Below are positions 10,153-19,251 of a DNA stretch of 44,348 nt, in pieces; within the stretch, counting starts at the first letter, position 1, and each line of letters starts with the position of its first letter. This DNA comes from Opitutia bacterium (lineage in GTDB: Bacteria; Verrucomicrobiota; Verrucomicrobiia; Opitutales; T3Sed10-336), in contig PXBO01000063.1 in the NCBI GenBank assembly GCA_003566885.1, positions 1-44,348 on the forward strand, written 5' to 3'. Under the pieces are notes generated by a model. That model was given only the letters and a program-made list of their open reading frames with translations, was not told the origin of the DNA and did not search any database. The translations under genes were made by a program, and so were the position numbers.

Positions 10153-11289
10153 GGCGGCGGATGAGGCCTTGTGCCGGAGCGACCATGCGGGAACGAGGGC
10201 GTGATCACTCGGCAGCGGGCGGGAGGCGCGGAATCGGTTGGCCGCGTCCACGGTCAGGCCCCGGGGCAACATGGCCAGGTAGGTTTTGTCCCGGACAACC
10301 CCCTCGAGTTCGAGAATGAATTGGGGTTCGGAGCCTAGCGCGGCGCCTTTTGCGGGTTTCGTGGGTTTTTTGAGGAGGTTCCAGGCCGCGGTGAAATCTT
10401 CGCAGGGCAGAGTCCAGCAACAGCGGCCGTTCCGGTCGGGTTTCCCCTCTATGCCGGCGACGGTCAGGCGTTCGTCCGTCCGGGGAAATGCTTCGGCCAC
10501 CAGGACGGCGTGTAAAGCCAGGGGGGCGCCGCCTTCGTAAGCGGAGCCCGTGGCCAGACTATGGGAGGAGGGAGCCGTGGCGGAGGAAAACACGGGTTGG
10601 GAGTGCGCGGTTTGAGACGAGTCGGTTTCCAGGTCGGGATCCGGCTGGGGTGATCTTTGATTCAGGGCGCGCTCCACCACATTCCGTTCGTTCAGCGTCG
10701 GGGTTTGTGGAATGACCGTGGCGTGAGGTTCAGGGTGAAGTAAGTTGATCCGGCTTACAGAGCGATCTCCCGGCAGCCGGAGGAGTTCCGGTGGGAGACC
10801 GGTCAGGGACGCCCGCTGGAGCACGGCAGCTTCGCTGATGCGCTTGGGAGTGTGCCTTTCCGGGGATGCCGGGGCTTCCGGCAGGGCGGCGCGGGCGGAC
10901 CGTACCAAAGGATAAAATCGACCCTGGCGGTCCTGGAGGCCAAGGAAAGCCACCACATACCCCCCCGGCCGCGGGAGATGCACGCGGGTTTCCCGCCGGT
11001 TGCGGTTTATGGGAACGGTTTCGGTGGCGCTGGCCCGTGAAAGGCCCGAGTTCAGTCCGTCCAACTGGAAGATCCTGAGCAGAAGGCGGTCGGGAACCGC
11101 CGGCCGGCCCACCGTGCGGTGAGCTTCCCGGGTGAGCGTGTCCGAAAGTTTCCAATAGACGAAAACCCGGTGTGGATCCATGGGCAGAATCCGCAGGTAG
11201 GAACCGGGCGGATTCTGCGGAGCGGACTCGACCTCGGCAAGCCGAGGCAGCGGGTGCGTGGTTCGATCTGGGTGATGCGGCGCCGACAT
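10150..11289 (-). CDS. DUF4912 domain protein of the glycogen cluster
   Basis: From the ATG at 11289 the protein has 379 residues; GGAA eight bases upstream favours it over the ATG at 11340, which has no such site. Residues about 30-130 contain LRILPMDPHRVFVYWKLSD and RLLLRIFQLDG, the beta-rich pattern of DUF4912. A variable, proline- and serine-rich stretch follows, then a second folded region (about 240-365, ALHAVLVAEAFPRTDERLTV and FILELEGVVRDKTYLAML). The biochemical role is not established. It sits between glgA and the GH57 gene on the same strand, 111 bases after glgA, suggesting a carbohydrate-binding or structural role in glycogen metabolism. Confidence 0.75.
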   Translation of the reverse strand: MSAPHHPDRTTHPLPRLAEVESAPQNPPGSYLRILPMDPHRVFVYWKLSDTLTREAHRTVGRPAVPDRLLLRIFQLDGLNSGLSRASATETVPINRNRRETRVHLPRPGGYVVAFLGLQDRQGRFYPLVRSARAALPEAPASPERHTPKRISEAAVLQRASLTGLPPELLRLPGDRSVSRINLLHPEPHATVIPQTPTLNERNVVERALNQRSPQPDPDLETDSSQTAHSQPVFSSATAPSSHSLATGSAYEGGAPLALHAVLVAEAFPRTDERLTVAGIEGKPDRNGRCCWTLPCEDFTAAWNLLKKPTKPAKGAALGSEPQFILELEGVVRDKTYLAMLPRGLTVDAANRFRASRPLPSDHALVPAWSLRHKASSAA

Positions 11290-11400
11290 CAGGAATATTC
11301 CGAATGAGATACGGTTCCGGCTGCCGGGGACCGATGCCATCGCGGGCAGGGAAGCCGATCCCTAACCGTGGTTAGAGATGAGGAAAATTCGATCGAGGAA

Positions 11401-13203
11401 TTATTTGTTCCGGATGTGGTCATAGATGTTGAGATAATGCTGACCGGGTACATTCCAGGAGTGATCGGAGTGCATCGCGTTGATTATGAGGTGCCGGAAA
11501 TGCTCGGGGTACGTGTAGTAACACGCGATGGCGCGGGCCAGTGCGGACTCCAGACCCGGGTGATCGTCGTGGTGAAAGACGTAGCCGTTTCGTTGGGAGA
11601 GAGGTTTGTCGGAATAGTCTTTGTCGAAAACGGTATCGGCCAGCCCCCCGACCGAACGGACGATCGGAATGGTGCCGTAGCGCATTCCGATGAGCTGCGT
11701 GAGGCCGCACGGTTCGAAGCGGCTGGGGACGATGATCATGTCCGCCCCGGCGTAGATGAGGTGTGAAAGTTCCTCCTGATACCCGATCTCGAGGTGGGAA
11801 TCGGGGTTTTCGTTGATCTCTCCCTTGATGCGCCGGAAGTGATCGTTGACCGATTCTTCCGGGGCGCTGCCCAGCAGGACGAATTGGGCTCCGTGATTCA
11901 CGCAGTAAAAGATGGCGTGGCGAACCAGATCCAGGCCTTTTTGCGAATCCAGTCGCCCCACGTAGGCCACGATGGGCCGCTCGTTGTCCGCCAGGAGCAG
12001 CCGTTCGCGCAGGGCGCGTTTGTTGATGTACTTGCCTTCCAGATTGTTCGCGTCGTAGCGGGCGGGGAGGTAGGGGTCGGTCGCCGGATTCCAGACCTCG
12101 CAATCGATGCCATTGAGCACGCCCCCGTATTTTACCTGATGGGTGTGCAGCACCGGTTCGAGACCGAAGGCATTGCCGCCGTCCTTCGCCTCCCCGGCGT
12201 AGGTGGGTGAGACGGTGGTTGTGAAATTACTGTATACGATGCCGCCCTTCATCAAATTCAGGCAGTCGGGCGCGTCCCAACCGAGGCGGGTTTGGTCGAA
12301 AAAGTATTCCGGGCGGTGCAGGCCGGTCGCCCGCAGAAGGCCGGCGCCGCAAAGCCCCTGGTGTTTGAAATTATGGATGGTGTAACAGACGCGTGGATGC
12401 GACATCCCGAGGTGTTGATAGATCTCGTAGAGGAAAATCGGCGCCAGGGCGGTTTGCCAATCGTGGCAGTGAATGATGTCGGGGTGTTTTCCCGACCGGA
12501 AGAGGAACTCCATGGCGGCCCGCGAGAAAAAGGCGAATCTCAGGGTGTCGTCGGGATCCCCATAAACCTTGCCCCGATCGAAAAAGCGGTCTTCGGAATG
12601 CGGCTCGATGAAAAAGCATTTCCGGTCGTGTACGAAACCGAAATAGACCGTGCAATGTACGGCGCCGTCATACCACGGAACCCAAAGATCCTCAAAGACG
12701 GGTTGGAAATCGCGAATGTGGTCCCAGCGGAGGCAGTCGTATTTGGGAAGAATGATCTCCACCGCGTTGCCCCGAATCTCCAACTCCCGGGTGAGCCCGA
12801 AAACCACGTCGGCCAATCCGCCGATCTTCGCCACCGGCGCCAGTTCGGGCGTGATCATGACGGTGAACAGATGGGGGATGCCCGGGTGGAGGAATGCCCT
12901 GGAAGCGTCGGGATAGGGTTCCGGCAGCGCCGGAACGGGAATCGATTCCCTCTTGCGCGCGATTTCTTCCTGGGTGTAGCCCGCTTCCGCCGCATGCTCC
13001 AGTTCGTCGAGGATCGCGGGGTCAAGTCCGCCCGGTCTGGCCCGGGATTTTTCCGGGGAGGATCGCGCCGAGAGCCCGGGAGCCGGTTTTGTCATTTTTT
13101 CTTCTTCGGGAGGAGCTTTTTCGCTCGTCGCTTTGACGGCTTTGCGTGAAGCGTTTTTGGGTCCGGCTTTTGGTTTCTGGGATCGGGAAGAGCGTTCCGT
13201 CAT
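11401..13203 (-). CDS. glgA: Glycogen synthase (GT5, ADP-glucose type)
   Basis: The 600-residue protein transfers glucose from ADP-glucose to alpha-1,4-glucan. Family signatures are clear: the ADP-glucose-binding ELAPVAKIGGLADVV (KIGGL at 126-130), HCHDWQTALAP, NGIDCEVWNP, YVGRLDSQKGLD and PSRFEPCGLTQLIGMRYG. The C-terminal catalytic GT5 body is complete. Unusual is an N-terminal extension of about 110 residues, with a Lys/Ala/Pro-rich first part and a short helical segment at about 62-87; an internal ATG at 13095 could shorten it by 36. It leads the run to DUF4912 and GH57 and is divergent from gap. Confidence 0.95.
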   Translation of the reverse strand: MTERSSRSQKPKAGPKNASRKAVKATSEKAPPEEEKMTKPAPGLSARSSPEKSRARPGGLDPAILDELEHAAEAGYTQEEIARKRESIPVPALPEPYPDASRAFLHPGIPHLFTVMITPELAPVAKIGGLADVVFGLTRELEIRGNAVEIILPKYDCLRWDHIRDFQPVFEDLWVPWYDGAVHCTVYFGFVHDRKCFFIEPHSEDRFFDRGKVYGDPDDTLRFAFFSRAAMEFLFRSGKHPDIIHCHDWQTALAPIFLYEIYQHLGMSHPRVCYTIHNFKHQGLCGAGLLRATGLHRPEYFFDQTRLGWDAPDCLNLMKGGIVYSNFTTTVSPTYAGEAKDGGNAFGLEPVLHTHQVKYGGVLNGIDCEVWNPATDPYLPARYDANNLEGKYINKRALRERLLLADNERPIVAYVGRLDSQKGLDLVRHAIFYCVNHGAQFVLLGSAPEESVNDHFRRIKGEINENPDSHLEIGYQEELSHLIYAGADMIIVPSRFEPCGLTQLIGMRYGTIPIVRSVGGLADTVFDKDYSDKPLSQRNGYVFHHDDHPGLESALARAIACYYTYPEHFRHLIINAMHSDHSWNVPGQHYLNIYDHIRNK

Positions 13204-13435
13204 AGCGAACGCCAGAGTAACCGGGTGCGAGTCGGGAAGTAAAGGGATTTTGCGGTCATGATGCCGGAGGTTTTTCCGGGGAAATTTTATTCTTTCTTGC
13301 CAAACCCCGGAGCGCTCCCTTGTGTTGAGATGCGGCTTGAGTCTTCGACGCGGCGGACAGTCCTGAAGGCAGCCCCGCAGGGAGGCTCATAGCGCGCGAC
13401 CACACCTAGAGTGAATAAGAAAAGGGAATAGAACT

Positions 13436-14458
13436 ATGGCAGTAAAATTAGCAATCAACGGATTCGGGCGCATCGGCCGTCTGGTTTTCCGGTCGCTGGT
13501 CGACCAGGGACTCCTGGGCAAGGAAATCGACGTGGTCGCGATCAACGACCTCGTTCCCGCGGTTAACCTTGCCTACCTGTTGAAATACGACTCCATCCAG
13601 GGGCGCTTCAACGGTACCGTCACGACCGAAGGCGACGACGTTCTGGTCGTCAACGGACACAAGATCAAGTGTCTGTCCCATCGCGCCGAACCGGCCCAGC
13701 TTCCCTGGAAGGATTTCGGGGTGGATATCGTCGTCGAGTCGACCGGATTGTTCGTCCAGGACGTCAAGGCCAGGGGGCATATCGAGGCCGGCGCCAAGAA
13801 GGTGATCATTTCCGCCCCCGGCAAGGGCGATGTGAAGACGGTCGTGGTTGGAGTCAATGACGACACGATCACGGCGGACGATCACGTCATTTCCAACGCT
13901 TCCTGCACGACGAACTGTCTGGCGCCGATTACCAAAGTGGTGCTCGACAATTTCGGCATTGAAGAGGGGCTCATGACCACGGTGCACTCGTACACCGCCA
14001 CCCAGAAAACGGTGGATGGTCCCTCTCCCAAGGACATGAAGGGGGGCCGCTCCGCGGCCATCAACATCATTCCGTCCACCACCGGAGCCGCCAAAGCGGT
14101 CGGGTTGGTGCTGCCCGAGGTTCAGGGTAAACTGACCGGGATGGCCTTCCGCGTTCCCACACCCACGGTTTCCGTGGTGGATCTTACCGTCCGCACGGTC
14201 AAGGAGACTTCCTACAAGGAGATCTGCGAAAAGATGAAGGAAGCCGCCAACGGCCCGTTGAAGGGGATCCTGGAGTACACGGAGGACGAAGTGGTTTCCT
14301 CGGATTTCATCCACTGCGAGGCCTCGTCGATCTTCGACGCCGGTTCCGGGATGGGATTGAACAGCCGGTTTTTCAAGCTGGTGAGCTGGTATGACAACGA
14401 GTGGGGTTACAGTTGCCGCTGCATCGACGTCATTCGCAAGGTTTCCAGCTTCCTCTAA
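13436..14458 (+). CDS. gap: Glyceraldehyde-3-phosphate dehydrogenase, type I
   Basis: The 340-residue enzyme catalyses the NAD-dependent phosphorylating oxidation of glyceraldehyde 3-phosphate. It shows the N-terminal NGFGRIGR Rossmann motif, an Asp at 38 (AINDL) typical of NAD preference, and the catalytic SNASCTTNC with C157. The C-terminal WYDNEWGYS is also present. AAGGGA upstream of the ATG is a suitable ribosome binding site. It is first in gap-pgk-tpiA; a 103-base spacer containing a strong hairpin separates it from pgk, which suggests gap may be expressed above the downstream genes. Confidence 0.98.
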   Translation: MAVKLAINGFGRIGRLVFRSLVDQGLLGKEIDVVAINDLVPAVNLAYLLKYDSIQGRFNGTVTTEGDDVLVVNGHKIKCLSHRAEPAQLPWKDFGVDIVVESTGLFVQDVKARGHIEAGAKKVIISAPGKGDVKTVVVGVNDDTITADDHVISNASCTTNCLAPITKVVLDNFGIEEGLMTTVHSYTATQKTVDGPSPKDMKGGRSAAINIIPSTTGAAKAVGLVLPEVQGKLTGMAFRVPTPTVSVVDLTVRTVKETSYKEICEKMKEAANGPLKGILEYTEDEVVSSDFIHCEASSIFDAGSGMGLNSRFFKLVSWYDNEWGYSCRCIDVIRKVSSFL

Positions 14459-14473
14459 GACGCGTTTTGACAT

Positions 14474-14524
14474 TCCCGGCGCGCTGTTCCTTTTATCAAT
14501 GAAACGGCGCGCCGGGATTATTTA
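14474..14524 (+). terminator. Strong hairpin between gap and pgk, candidate partial terminator or mRNA stabiliser
   Basis: TCCCGGCGCGC (14474-14484) and its exact complement (14507-14517) form an 11-bp stem. It extends by a G-T wobble and three more pairs to about 15 bp, with a loop of about 14 bases. The sequence after it, ATTATTT, is U-rich but not a pure T-run, so read-through into pgk is likely. Its place 15 bases after the gap stop fits attenuation or 3' end protection of the gap message. Confidence 0.6.
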
Positions 14525-14561
14525 ACCTGATTTATTTGATTTTATCTGAAAGGGAAGGCCT

Positions 14562-15767
14562 ATGTCCGCGGTAAAAACGGTCAAGGATGTTGATGTATCC
14601 GGTAAACGGGTACTGGTGAGGGTGGATTTTAACGTTCCGCTGGAAGACGGCAAGGTTTCGGATGACAGCCGTATCGCCGGCGCTCTCCCCACGATCAAGC
14701 ACTTGCTGGACAAAGGAGCCCGGGTCATTCTGATGAGCCACCTGGGGCGTCCGAAGGGCAAGCGCGACCCAAAATTCAGTTTGCGCCCGGTCGCTTCCGA
14801 CCTTGCGGATAAACTGGGTCAGCCGGTTCTCTTTCTTGAGGACTGTATCGGCGACGAAGTGGAGGATGCGGTCAAACAGATGAAGGACGGCAACGTCGTA
14901 CTCCTGGAGAACCTGCGCTTTCACGAGGCGGAGGAAAAGAACGGTGAGGAAATGGCCCGGGCATTGGCCCGGCTGGCCGAGGTCTACGTCAATGACGCTT
15001 TCGGCACCGCCCATCGGGCGCATGCGTCCACCGACGGTGTCACGCAATTTGTGGATACCTGTGTGGCCGGTTTCCTGATGGAAAAGGAATTGAAATTCCT
15101 TGGCGATCACACGGAAAAACCGGATCGGCCCTTTGTGGTGATTCTTGGCGGAGCCAAGGTAAGCGACAAGATAAAGGTCATCGACGCGCTTTTGGAAAAG
15201 GCGGACACCATTCTGATAGGCGGGGCCATGGCCTACACCTTCAAACTCGCCCAGGGGGGTAAGGTGGGAGACAGCCTTTCCGAACCCGATCGGGTCGATG
15301 TGGCTCGCGCCGCTTTGAAAAAGGCGGAGGAACGCGGGGTGACTTTTATGCTGCCGGTGGACAATATGATTGTCGATTCGGTGGATTTCGATGCCCGAAC
15401 AGTGGGACAAAGTCGTTTTACCGGGGAAGGGGAGGACATCCCTGACGGATGGGAAGGGGTTGATATCGGCCCGAAAACCATCGCCCGCTTCAGCCGTGAA
15501 ATCGCCGGAGCAAAGACCGTGCTCTGGAATGGCCCGATGGGAATTTTTGAAATCGAAGCCTGCAACAAGGGCAGTTTTGCCATTGCCGAGGCGGTTGCCG
15601 GAAATACCGGTTGCGTTTCCATCATCGGTGGCGGTGATTCCGTCAAGGCGGTCCGCAAGAGCGGGGTTTCGGACCGGGTGAGTTTTATCAGTACCGGGGG
15701 AGGCGCCAGCCTTGAGTTCCTGGAGGGCAAGACCCTGCCGGGAGTGGCTGCGCTCGACACCCATTAA
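14562..15767 (+). CDS. pgk: Phosphoglycerate kinase
   Basis: The 401-residue protein is of normal length and converts 1,3-bisphosphoglycerate and ADP to 3-phosphoglycerate and ATP. Recognisable elements are [12 protein letters not shown] near the N-terminus, SHLGRPKG, the substrate-domain [24 protein letters not shown], the nucleotide-domain WNGPMGIFE and [11 protein letters not shown] near the end. A good ribosome binding site (AAGGGAAGG) precedes the ATG. It is the middle gene of gap-pgk-tpiA, and tpiA follows after 14 bases. Nothing about it is unusual. Confidence 0.98.
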   Translation: MSAVKTVKDVDVSGKRVLVRVDFNVPLEDGKVSDDSRIAGALPTIKHLLDKGARVILMSHLGRPKGKRDPKFSLRPVASDLADKLGQPVLFLEDCIGDEVEDAVKQMKDGNVVLLENLRFHEAEEKNGEEMARALARLAEVYVNDAFGTAHRAHASTDGVTQFVDTCVAGFLMEKELKFLGDHTEKPDRPFVVILGGAKVSDKIKVIDALLEKADTILIGGAMAYTFKLAQGGKVGDSLSEPDRVDVARAALKKAEERGVTFMLPVDNMIVDSVDFDARTVGQSRFTGEGEDIPDGWEGVDIGPKTIARFSREIAGAKTVLWNGPMGIFEIEACNKGSFAIAEAVAGNTGCVSIIGGGDSVKAVRKSGVSDRVSFISTGGGASLEFLEGKTLPGVAALDTH

Positions 15768-15781
15768 ATCTGGAGAGAATT

Positions 15782-16558
15782 ATGAGTTCAACGCGGAAGT
15801 ACCTGATTGCAGGGAATTGGAAAATGAACAAGAACGTGGCGGAATCCGTCACGTTGGCCAAAGAGCTGGCACGCTCGGTCGGGCAGCGGTACGACGTTGA
15901 CACGGTGGTTTGTCCGCCGTTCACGTCCTTGCAGGCGGTGGTGCGCGTTCTCGAGGATTCCACCGTCAAGGTGGGCGCGCAGAACATGTATCCCGAGAGC
16001 AACGGCGCTTTCACCGGCGAGATTTCACCCGAGATGTTGCGCCACCTTTATGTGGATTACGTGATCCTCGGGCACAGCGAACGCCGGACCCTCTTCGCGG
16101 AAACCGACGATTTTGTGAACGCCAAGGTCAAGTCGGCTTTGGAGAACCGGCTGCGGCCCATCCTCTGTGTGGGTGAGACCCTGGAGGAACGTGAGGCCGA
16201 AAAGACTTTTGACGTTATAGAAACCCAGTTGAATGGAGGCTTGGCCGGTGTTTCCCCGGAGGAGGTCGAGCGGGTGGTGATCGCCTACGAACCGGTCTGG
16301 GCGATCGGTACCGGTAAGACCGCTTCGCCGGAACAGGCCGAAGAAGTGCACGCGTTCATCCGCGGCTGGTTGGGTAAACGTTTCGACAGCGCGGTTTCAG
16401 AACGCCTTAGGATCGTTTACGGCGGTTCCATGAAGCCGTCCAACGCGGACGATCTGCTGGCCAAGCCCAATATCGACGGCGGTTTGATTGGGGGCGCGGC
16501 CTTGGAGGGTCGTTCGTTCGGGGATTTGGTCAAAGCGGCGGAGAAAGCGTCGAAGTAG
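15782..16558 (+). CDS. tpiA: Triosephosphate isomerase
   Basis: The 258-residue enzyme interconverts dihydroxyacetone phosphate and glyceraldehyde 3-phosphate. It carries the active-site set N12/K14 in GNWKMNK, H98 in ILGHSERR and E170 in AYEPVWAIGTGK, and the phosphate-binding YGGSMKPSN and GGLIGGAALE. GGAGAG just upstream is its ribosome binding site. It closes the gap-pgk-tpiA operon and faces the convergent polyprenyl synthase gene 150 bases away. Confidence 0.98.
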   Translation: MSSTRKYLIAGNWKMNKNVAESVTLAKELARSVGQRYDVDTVVCPPFTSLQAVVRVLEDSTVKVGAQNMYPESNGAFTGEISPEMLRHLYVDYVILGHSERRTLFAETDDFVNAKVKSALENRLRPILCVGETLEEREAEKTFDVIETQLNGGLAGVSPEEVERVVIAYEPVWAIGTGKTASPEQAEEVHAFIRGWLGKRFDSAVSERLRIVYGGSMKPSNADDLLAKPNIDGGLIGGAALEGRSFGDLVKAAEKASK

Positions 16559-16623
16559 GGTGATTCGTTCCGCGTTTTCTCGCTGGCAGCCTGCCGTCAA
16601 GTTCTCTGATTTTCTTCGGTAGC

Positions 16624-16641
16624 GTCGCCGCTTGCGGCGGC
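16624..16641. terminator. GC-rich hairpin between convergent tpiA and ispA
   Basis: CGCCG and CGGCG arms around CTTG form a short GC hairpin in the 150-base convergent gap. The outer elements TCAAGTT and AACTTGA also pair across it. There is no T-run directly after the stem on either strand, so it is only a candidate bidirectional transcription end. No coding signal is seen in the rest of the gap. Confidence 0.3.
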
Positions 16642-16708
16642 CTTCCAAGCACGAAAAACTTGATGACGCAAAGTGTAGTATCTCAACCAATCACCGATCA
16701 CCGTGTTC

Positions 16709-17623
16709 TTATTGAATCCGGTGTTCCAGTGATCGGATGAGTTCGATCAGGAATGACGAATCTCCCTCCAGAGAGCGGCATTCCTCGATGGCGATCCTGG
16801 TGTGGCGTCGGGCTTCCTCCCGTGAGCGATCCAGACCGTGCTGGCTGACATAGGTGGCCTTTTCGGCGGCCTGGTCGGATCCGGCGGTTTTACCCAGGAT
16901 ACCGGTGTCTCCGGTGACATCCAGGATATCGTCGACGATCTGGAAGGCGATGCCAAGGTGCAGTCCGATGCGACCAAGGCGTTCGATTTGCACGGTTCCG
17001 GCCGCCGAGAGGCGTCCTCCCATGGTCAGGGTGGCCGCCATCAGGGCGGCCGTCTTGTTTCGGTGGATATAATCGACTTTTTCCGGATCCGCGCATCCCG
17101 AAAGCTCGGCTTCAATGTCCTCGGTCTGGCCCCCGATCAAACGCTCACTGCCGGCCGCAAAGGCGAGATCTTCAATAAGGTCGGCGGCCAATGCGGGTTC
17201 CGCTCGATAGTGCCGGGCCAACAGGAGGAAGGCGTAAGTGTTTAATGCGTCCCCCGCCAGGACGGCCGTGGCTTCGTCGAATTGCTTGTGGCAGGAGGGC
17301 TTTCCGCGGCGCAGGTCGCCGTCGTCCATGCAGGGAAGGTCATCATGGACAAGGGAATAGGTGTGAATACATTCCACCGCGGTTGCGGCGGGAAGCGGAT
17401 CGACCTTTCCCGGAACCAGTTCCGCGGCCGCGAGCAGCAGGGCGGGCCGCAGCCGTTTGCCGCCCGACTCCATGCTGTACCTCATCGCCTGGTGGAGACG
17501 GGCCGGCCGGGTGGATTCCGAGGGCAGCAGGGCGTCCATGGCGGCTTCAAAGCGCGCCTTGTAGTCCTGAAGTTTTGTTTTGAGGTCCGTCGTCGAATCG
17601 CTACTGTGACTTGAATATTTCAC
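16709..17623 (-). CDS. ispA: Polyprenyl diphosphate synthase (farnesyl/geranylgeranyl type)
   Basis: The 304-residue protein condenses isopentenyl diphosphate with allylic diphosphates. It contains GGKRLRPALLL (about 54-64), the first Asp-rich motif HDDLPCMDDGDLRRG (DDxxxxDD at 94-101), GDALNTYAF, and the second motif FQIVDDILD (231-235). The two-residue insertion in the first Asp-rich motif is typical of bacterial IspA-type enzymes. The only frame-consistent start near the expected N-terminus is GTG at 17623, two bases from the divergent ATG at 17626, with no ribosome binding site visible. Product length (C15 or C20) cannot be decided from the sequence alone. Confidence 0.92.
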   Translation of the reverse strand: MKYSSHSSDSTTDLKTKLQDYKARFEAAMDALLPSESTRPARLHQAMRYSMESGGKRLRPALLLAAAELVPGKVDPLPAATAVECIHTYSLVHDDLPCMDDGDLRRGKPSCHKQFDEATAVLAGDALNTYAFLLLARHYRAEPALAADLIEDLAFAAGSERLIGGQTEDIEAELSGCADPEKVDYIHRNKTAALMAATLTMGGRLSAAGTVQIERLGRIGLHLGIAFQIVDDILDVTGDTGILGKTAGSDQAAEKATYVSQHGLDRSREEARRHTRIAIEECRSLEGDSSFLIELIRSLEHRIQ

Positions 17624-17625
17624 TT

Positions 17626-18246
17626 ATGTTGAGTTTCGAAAATGGCTGGCGCAGGCTGACTTCTCAATCGGATTGGGGTTGGAAATGCCTGCTGGGCGGG
17701 GTTCTGATGGCGGTGCCGGTGGTCAATTTTTTTGCTCTGGGTTATCTTTATCGCCTGTTGGATGAGACGCGACAGGGTCTGCCGTTGACGTTGCCGGACT
17801 GGAACGACTGGCATCGTCTTTTCCTGGATGGACTGATTTTCTTTCTCATAATTCTTGTTTTTGCCGGAGTTCCCCTGCTGGCCACCTACCTTCTAAGCCG
17901 CATGCCGTTCGTCAATCTCTTTGGTCCGCTTTCCTACGTTCCCATGATTCCGGCCGTGGTGGCCGCCGCGCCGCTGACCGCCGCCGCTCTGTATCGCTTT
18001 CAAACCCACGCCAGGGTGGCCGACGCGCTTGAAATCAAACGGCTTTTGGAAATGCTGCAAGTGGAAGCGAGAGAATTTGCGGTGCCAACCTTCGCATTTC
18101 TCGGCTTCCTGGTGGCCGGGGCGCCGCTTCTGCCGTTCGCGTTTTTTGTTGGCGCAATTCCAGTATTTTATTTTTACTTCTCTAGGTTCCATCAGTTGGA
18201 AACCGGAGGGCGGCCGGGACAGGTCGGGCCCTATTCATTTTTGTAA
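17626..18246 (+). CDS. DUF4013 family integral membrane protein
   Basis: The 206-residue protein begins with a hydrophilic segment and then GGVLMAVPVVNFFALGYLYRLLDETRQG, the recognisable DUF4013 opening. Hydrophobic stretches follow at about 66-93, 105-127 and 155-185 (GFLVAGAPLLPFAFFVGAIPVF...). It should sit in the cytoplasmic membrane; no biochemical role is known for the family. The start is ATG at 17626; a TTG at 17611 would run into the divergent ispA start. FmdB follows after 10 bases and two more genes after that, so it probably leads a four-gene operon. Confidence 0.8.
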   Translation: MLSFENGWRRLTSQSDWGWKCLLGGVLMAVPVVNFFALGYLYRLLDETRQGLPLTLPDWNDWHRLFLDGLIFFLIILVFAGVPLLATYLLSRMPFVNLFGPLSYVPMIPAVVAAAPLTAAALYRFQTHARVADALEIKRLLEMLQVEAREFAVPTFAFLGFLVAGAPLLPFAFFVGAIPVFYFYFSRFHQLETGGRPGQVGPYSFL

Positions 18247-18256
18247 TTGAAACACT

Positions 18257-18568
18257 ATGCCAACTTACGAATACGCTTGTCAGGCTTGCGGGCATCGCTT
18301 TGAGACCTTTCAATCGATCAAGGCGGAGCCCTTGGTGGATTGTCCTTCCTGCGAGGACCAAGGCCTTCGCAGGATGATCGGTCAAGGGGCTGGAATTATT
18401 TTCAAGGGTTCCGGGTTTTACCAGACGGATTACCGCAAGGCGTCCGCGGGAGGCGGAGAAACGAGTGCCGGATCTTCCTCCTCAGGCAGTGATTCAGCAT
18501 CGGGTAAGGCGCCCGGAACGTCTTCCGAAAACAAAAAGGTCGCCGGAACCGGAGCGACCAAAGACTGA
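18257..18568 (+). CDS. FmdB family zinc ribbon protein
   Basis: The 103-residue protein starts MPTYEYACQACGHRFETFQS and has two CxxC knuckles (C8/C11 and C29/C32), the typical FmdB regulatory-type zinc ribbon. The region to about residue 60 is folded; the rest is Gly/Ser/Ala/Thr-rich low-complexity tail. Function is unknown despite the historical link to formamidase regulation. It lies 10 bases after the DUF4013 gene and 11 bases before the next gene, so it is very likely co-transcribed with them. Confidence 0.9.
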   Translation: MPTYEYACQACGHRFETFQSIKAEPLVDCPSCEDQGLRRMIGQGAGIIFKGSGFYQTDYRKASAGGGETSAGSSSSGSDSASGKAPGTSSENKKVAGTGATKD

Positions 18569-18579
18569 TTGGATATAGT

Positions 18580-19251
18580 ATGGCGTCCGCAAGAAAAAAA
18601 GAAGAACCCAAGGGGCCGAAACCTTACGAGGTCATCATCGGCGCATTCCTTAGCATCATACTGGGCGTGCTGCTGGCGGCCGTTTACCTGGTCTCTCAGC
18701 CGGTGGAGGAGGTGGATGAGCTTCCGCCTGAAACGCAGCGGGACCGCAGGACCGTCTATTTTGTGGAAGGGCGTACGGGAAGCGCGTTGGATTTCAACTG
18801 GAGGCCGAAAGCGACGGCTTTTGAGGAGGGAGTGTCCGGCAGCATCGAATTGGTCGAGGAGGAACTGAATCAGTGGGCTGCGGTCACGTTCCCGGACCTT
18901 GAAGACATGGAATCCGAGGGAATGCTCTCGATCATGCCGCGCAGTGTCAATTTCAGGGTTGATGATGACCGTCTGCATATCGCGTCCAATTTGGAGATAA
19001 GTGTTTTCGGGTTTGGGGGGGAATACCTGGCACAGAGTCGGGGCAATCTGGTTCAGCGGGATGGCAGGTATGTTTTTGCCCCCGAGAGTTTGGCGCTGGG
19101 CGGTTTTCGTGTTCCGCACGGTGGATTGATTGACCTCCTGGTCGGTCGGGTGTTGTCGGCGTTCGATCCACCCGAGGAATTGTCCGAGGCATGGTCACGG
19201 ATGAGCCGGGCCGAGGTTCAGGGTGACCGTTTGATTGTTGAACTTCCTTGA
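18580..19251 (+). CDS. Conserved-looking single-TM protein of unknown function
   Basis: I do not recognise this 223-residue protein. A short basic, Pro-rich N-terminus is followed by one transmembrane helix (about 16-42, VIIGAFLSIILGVLLAAVYLV). The remaining 180 residues are a probably extracytoplasmic domain with FNWRPKATAFEEG, IMPRSVNFRVDDDRLHIAS and GGFRVPHGGLIDLLVGRVL. This pattern suggests a beta-rich globular domain anchored to the membrane. Its TGA stop overlaps the next gene's ATG (TGATG), which implies translational coupling. It is the third gene of the DUF4013-FmdB operon. Confidence 0.75.
   Translation: MASARKKEEPKGPKPYEVIIGAFLSIILGVLLAAVYLVSQPVEEVDELPPETQRDRRTVYFVEGRTGSALDFNWRPKATAFEEGVSGSIELVEEELNQWAAVTFPDLEDMESEGMLSIMPRSVNFRVDDDRLHIASNLEISVFGFGGEYLAQSRGNLVQRDGRYVFAPESLALGGFRVPHGGLIDLLVGRVLSAFDPPEELSEAWSRMSRAEVQGDRLIVELP

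Noticed and set aside
13448-14473. Minus-strand frame of 341 codons opposite gap
   Set aside because: Exact antisense shadow of GAPDH; the plus strand encodes all catalytic motifs.
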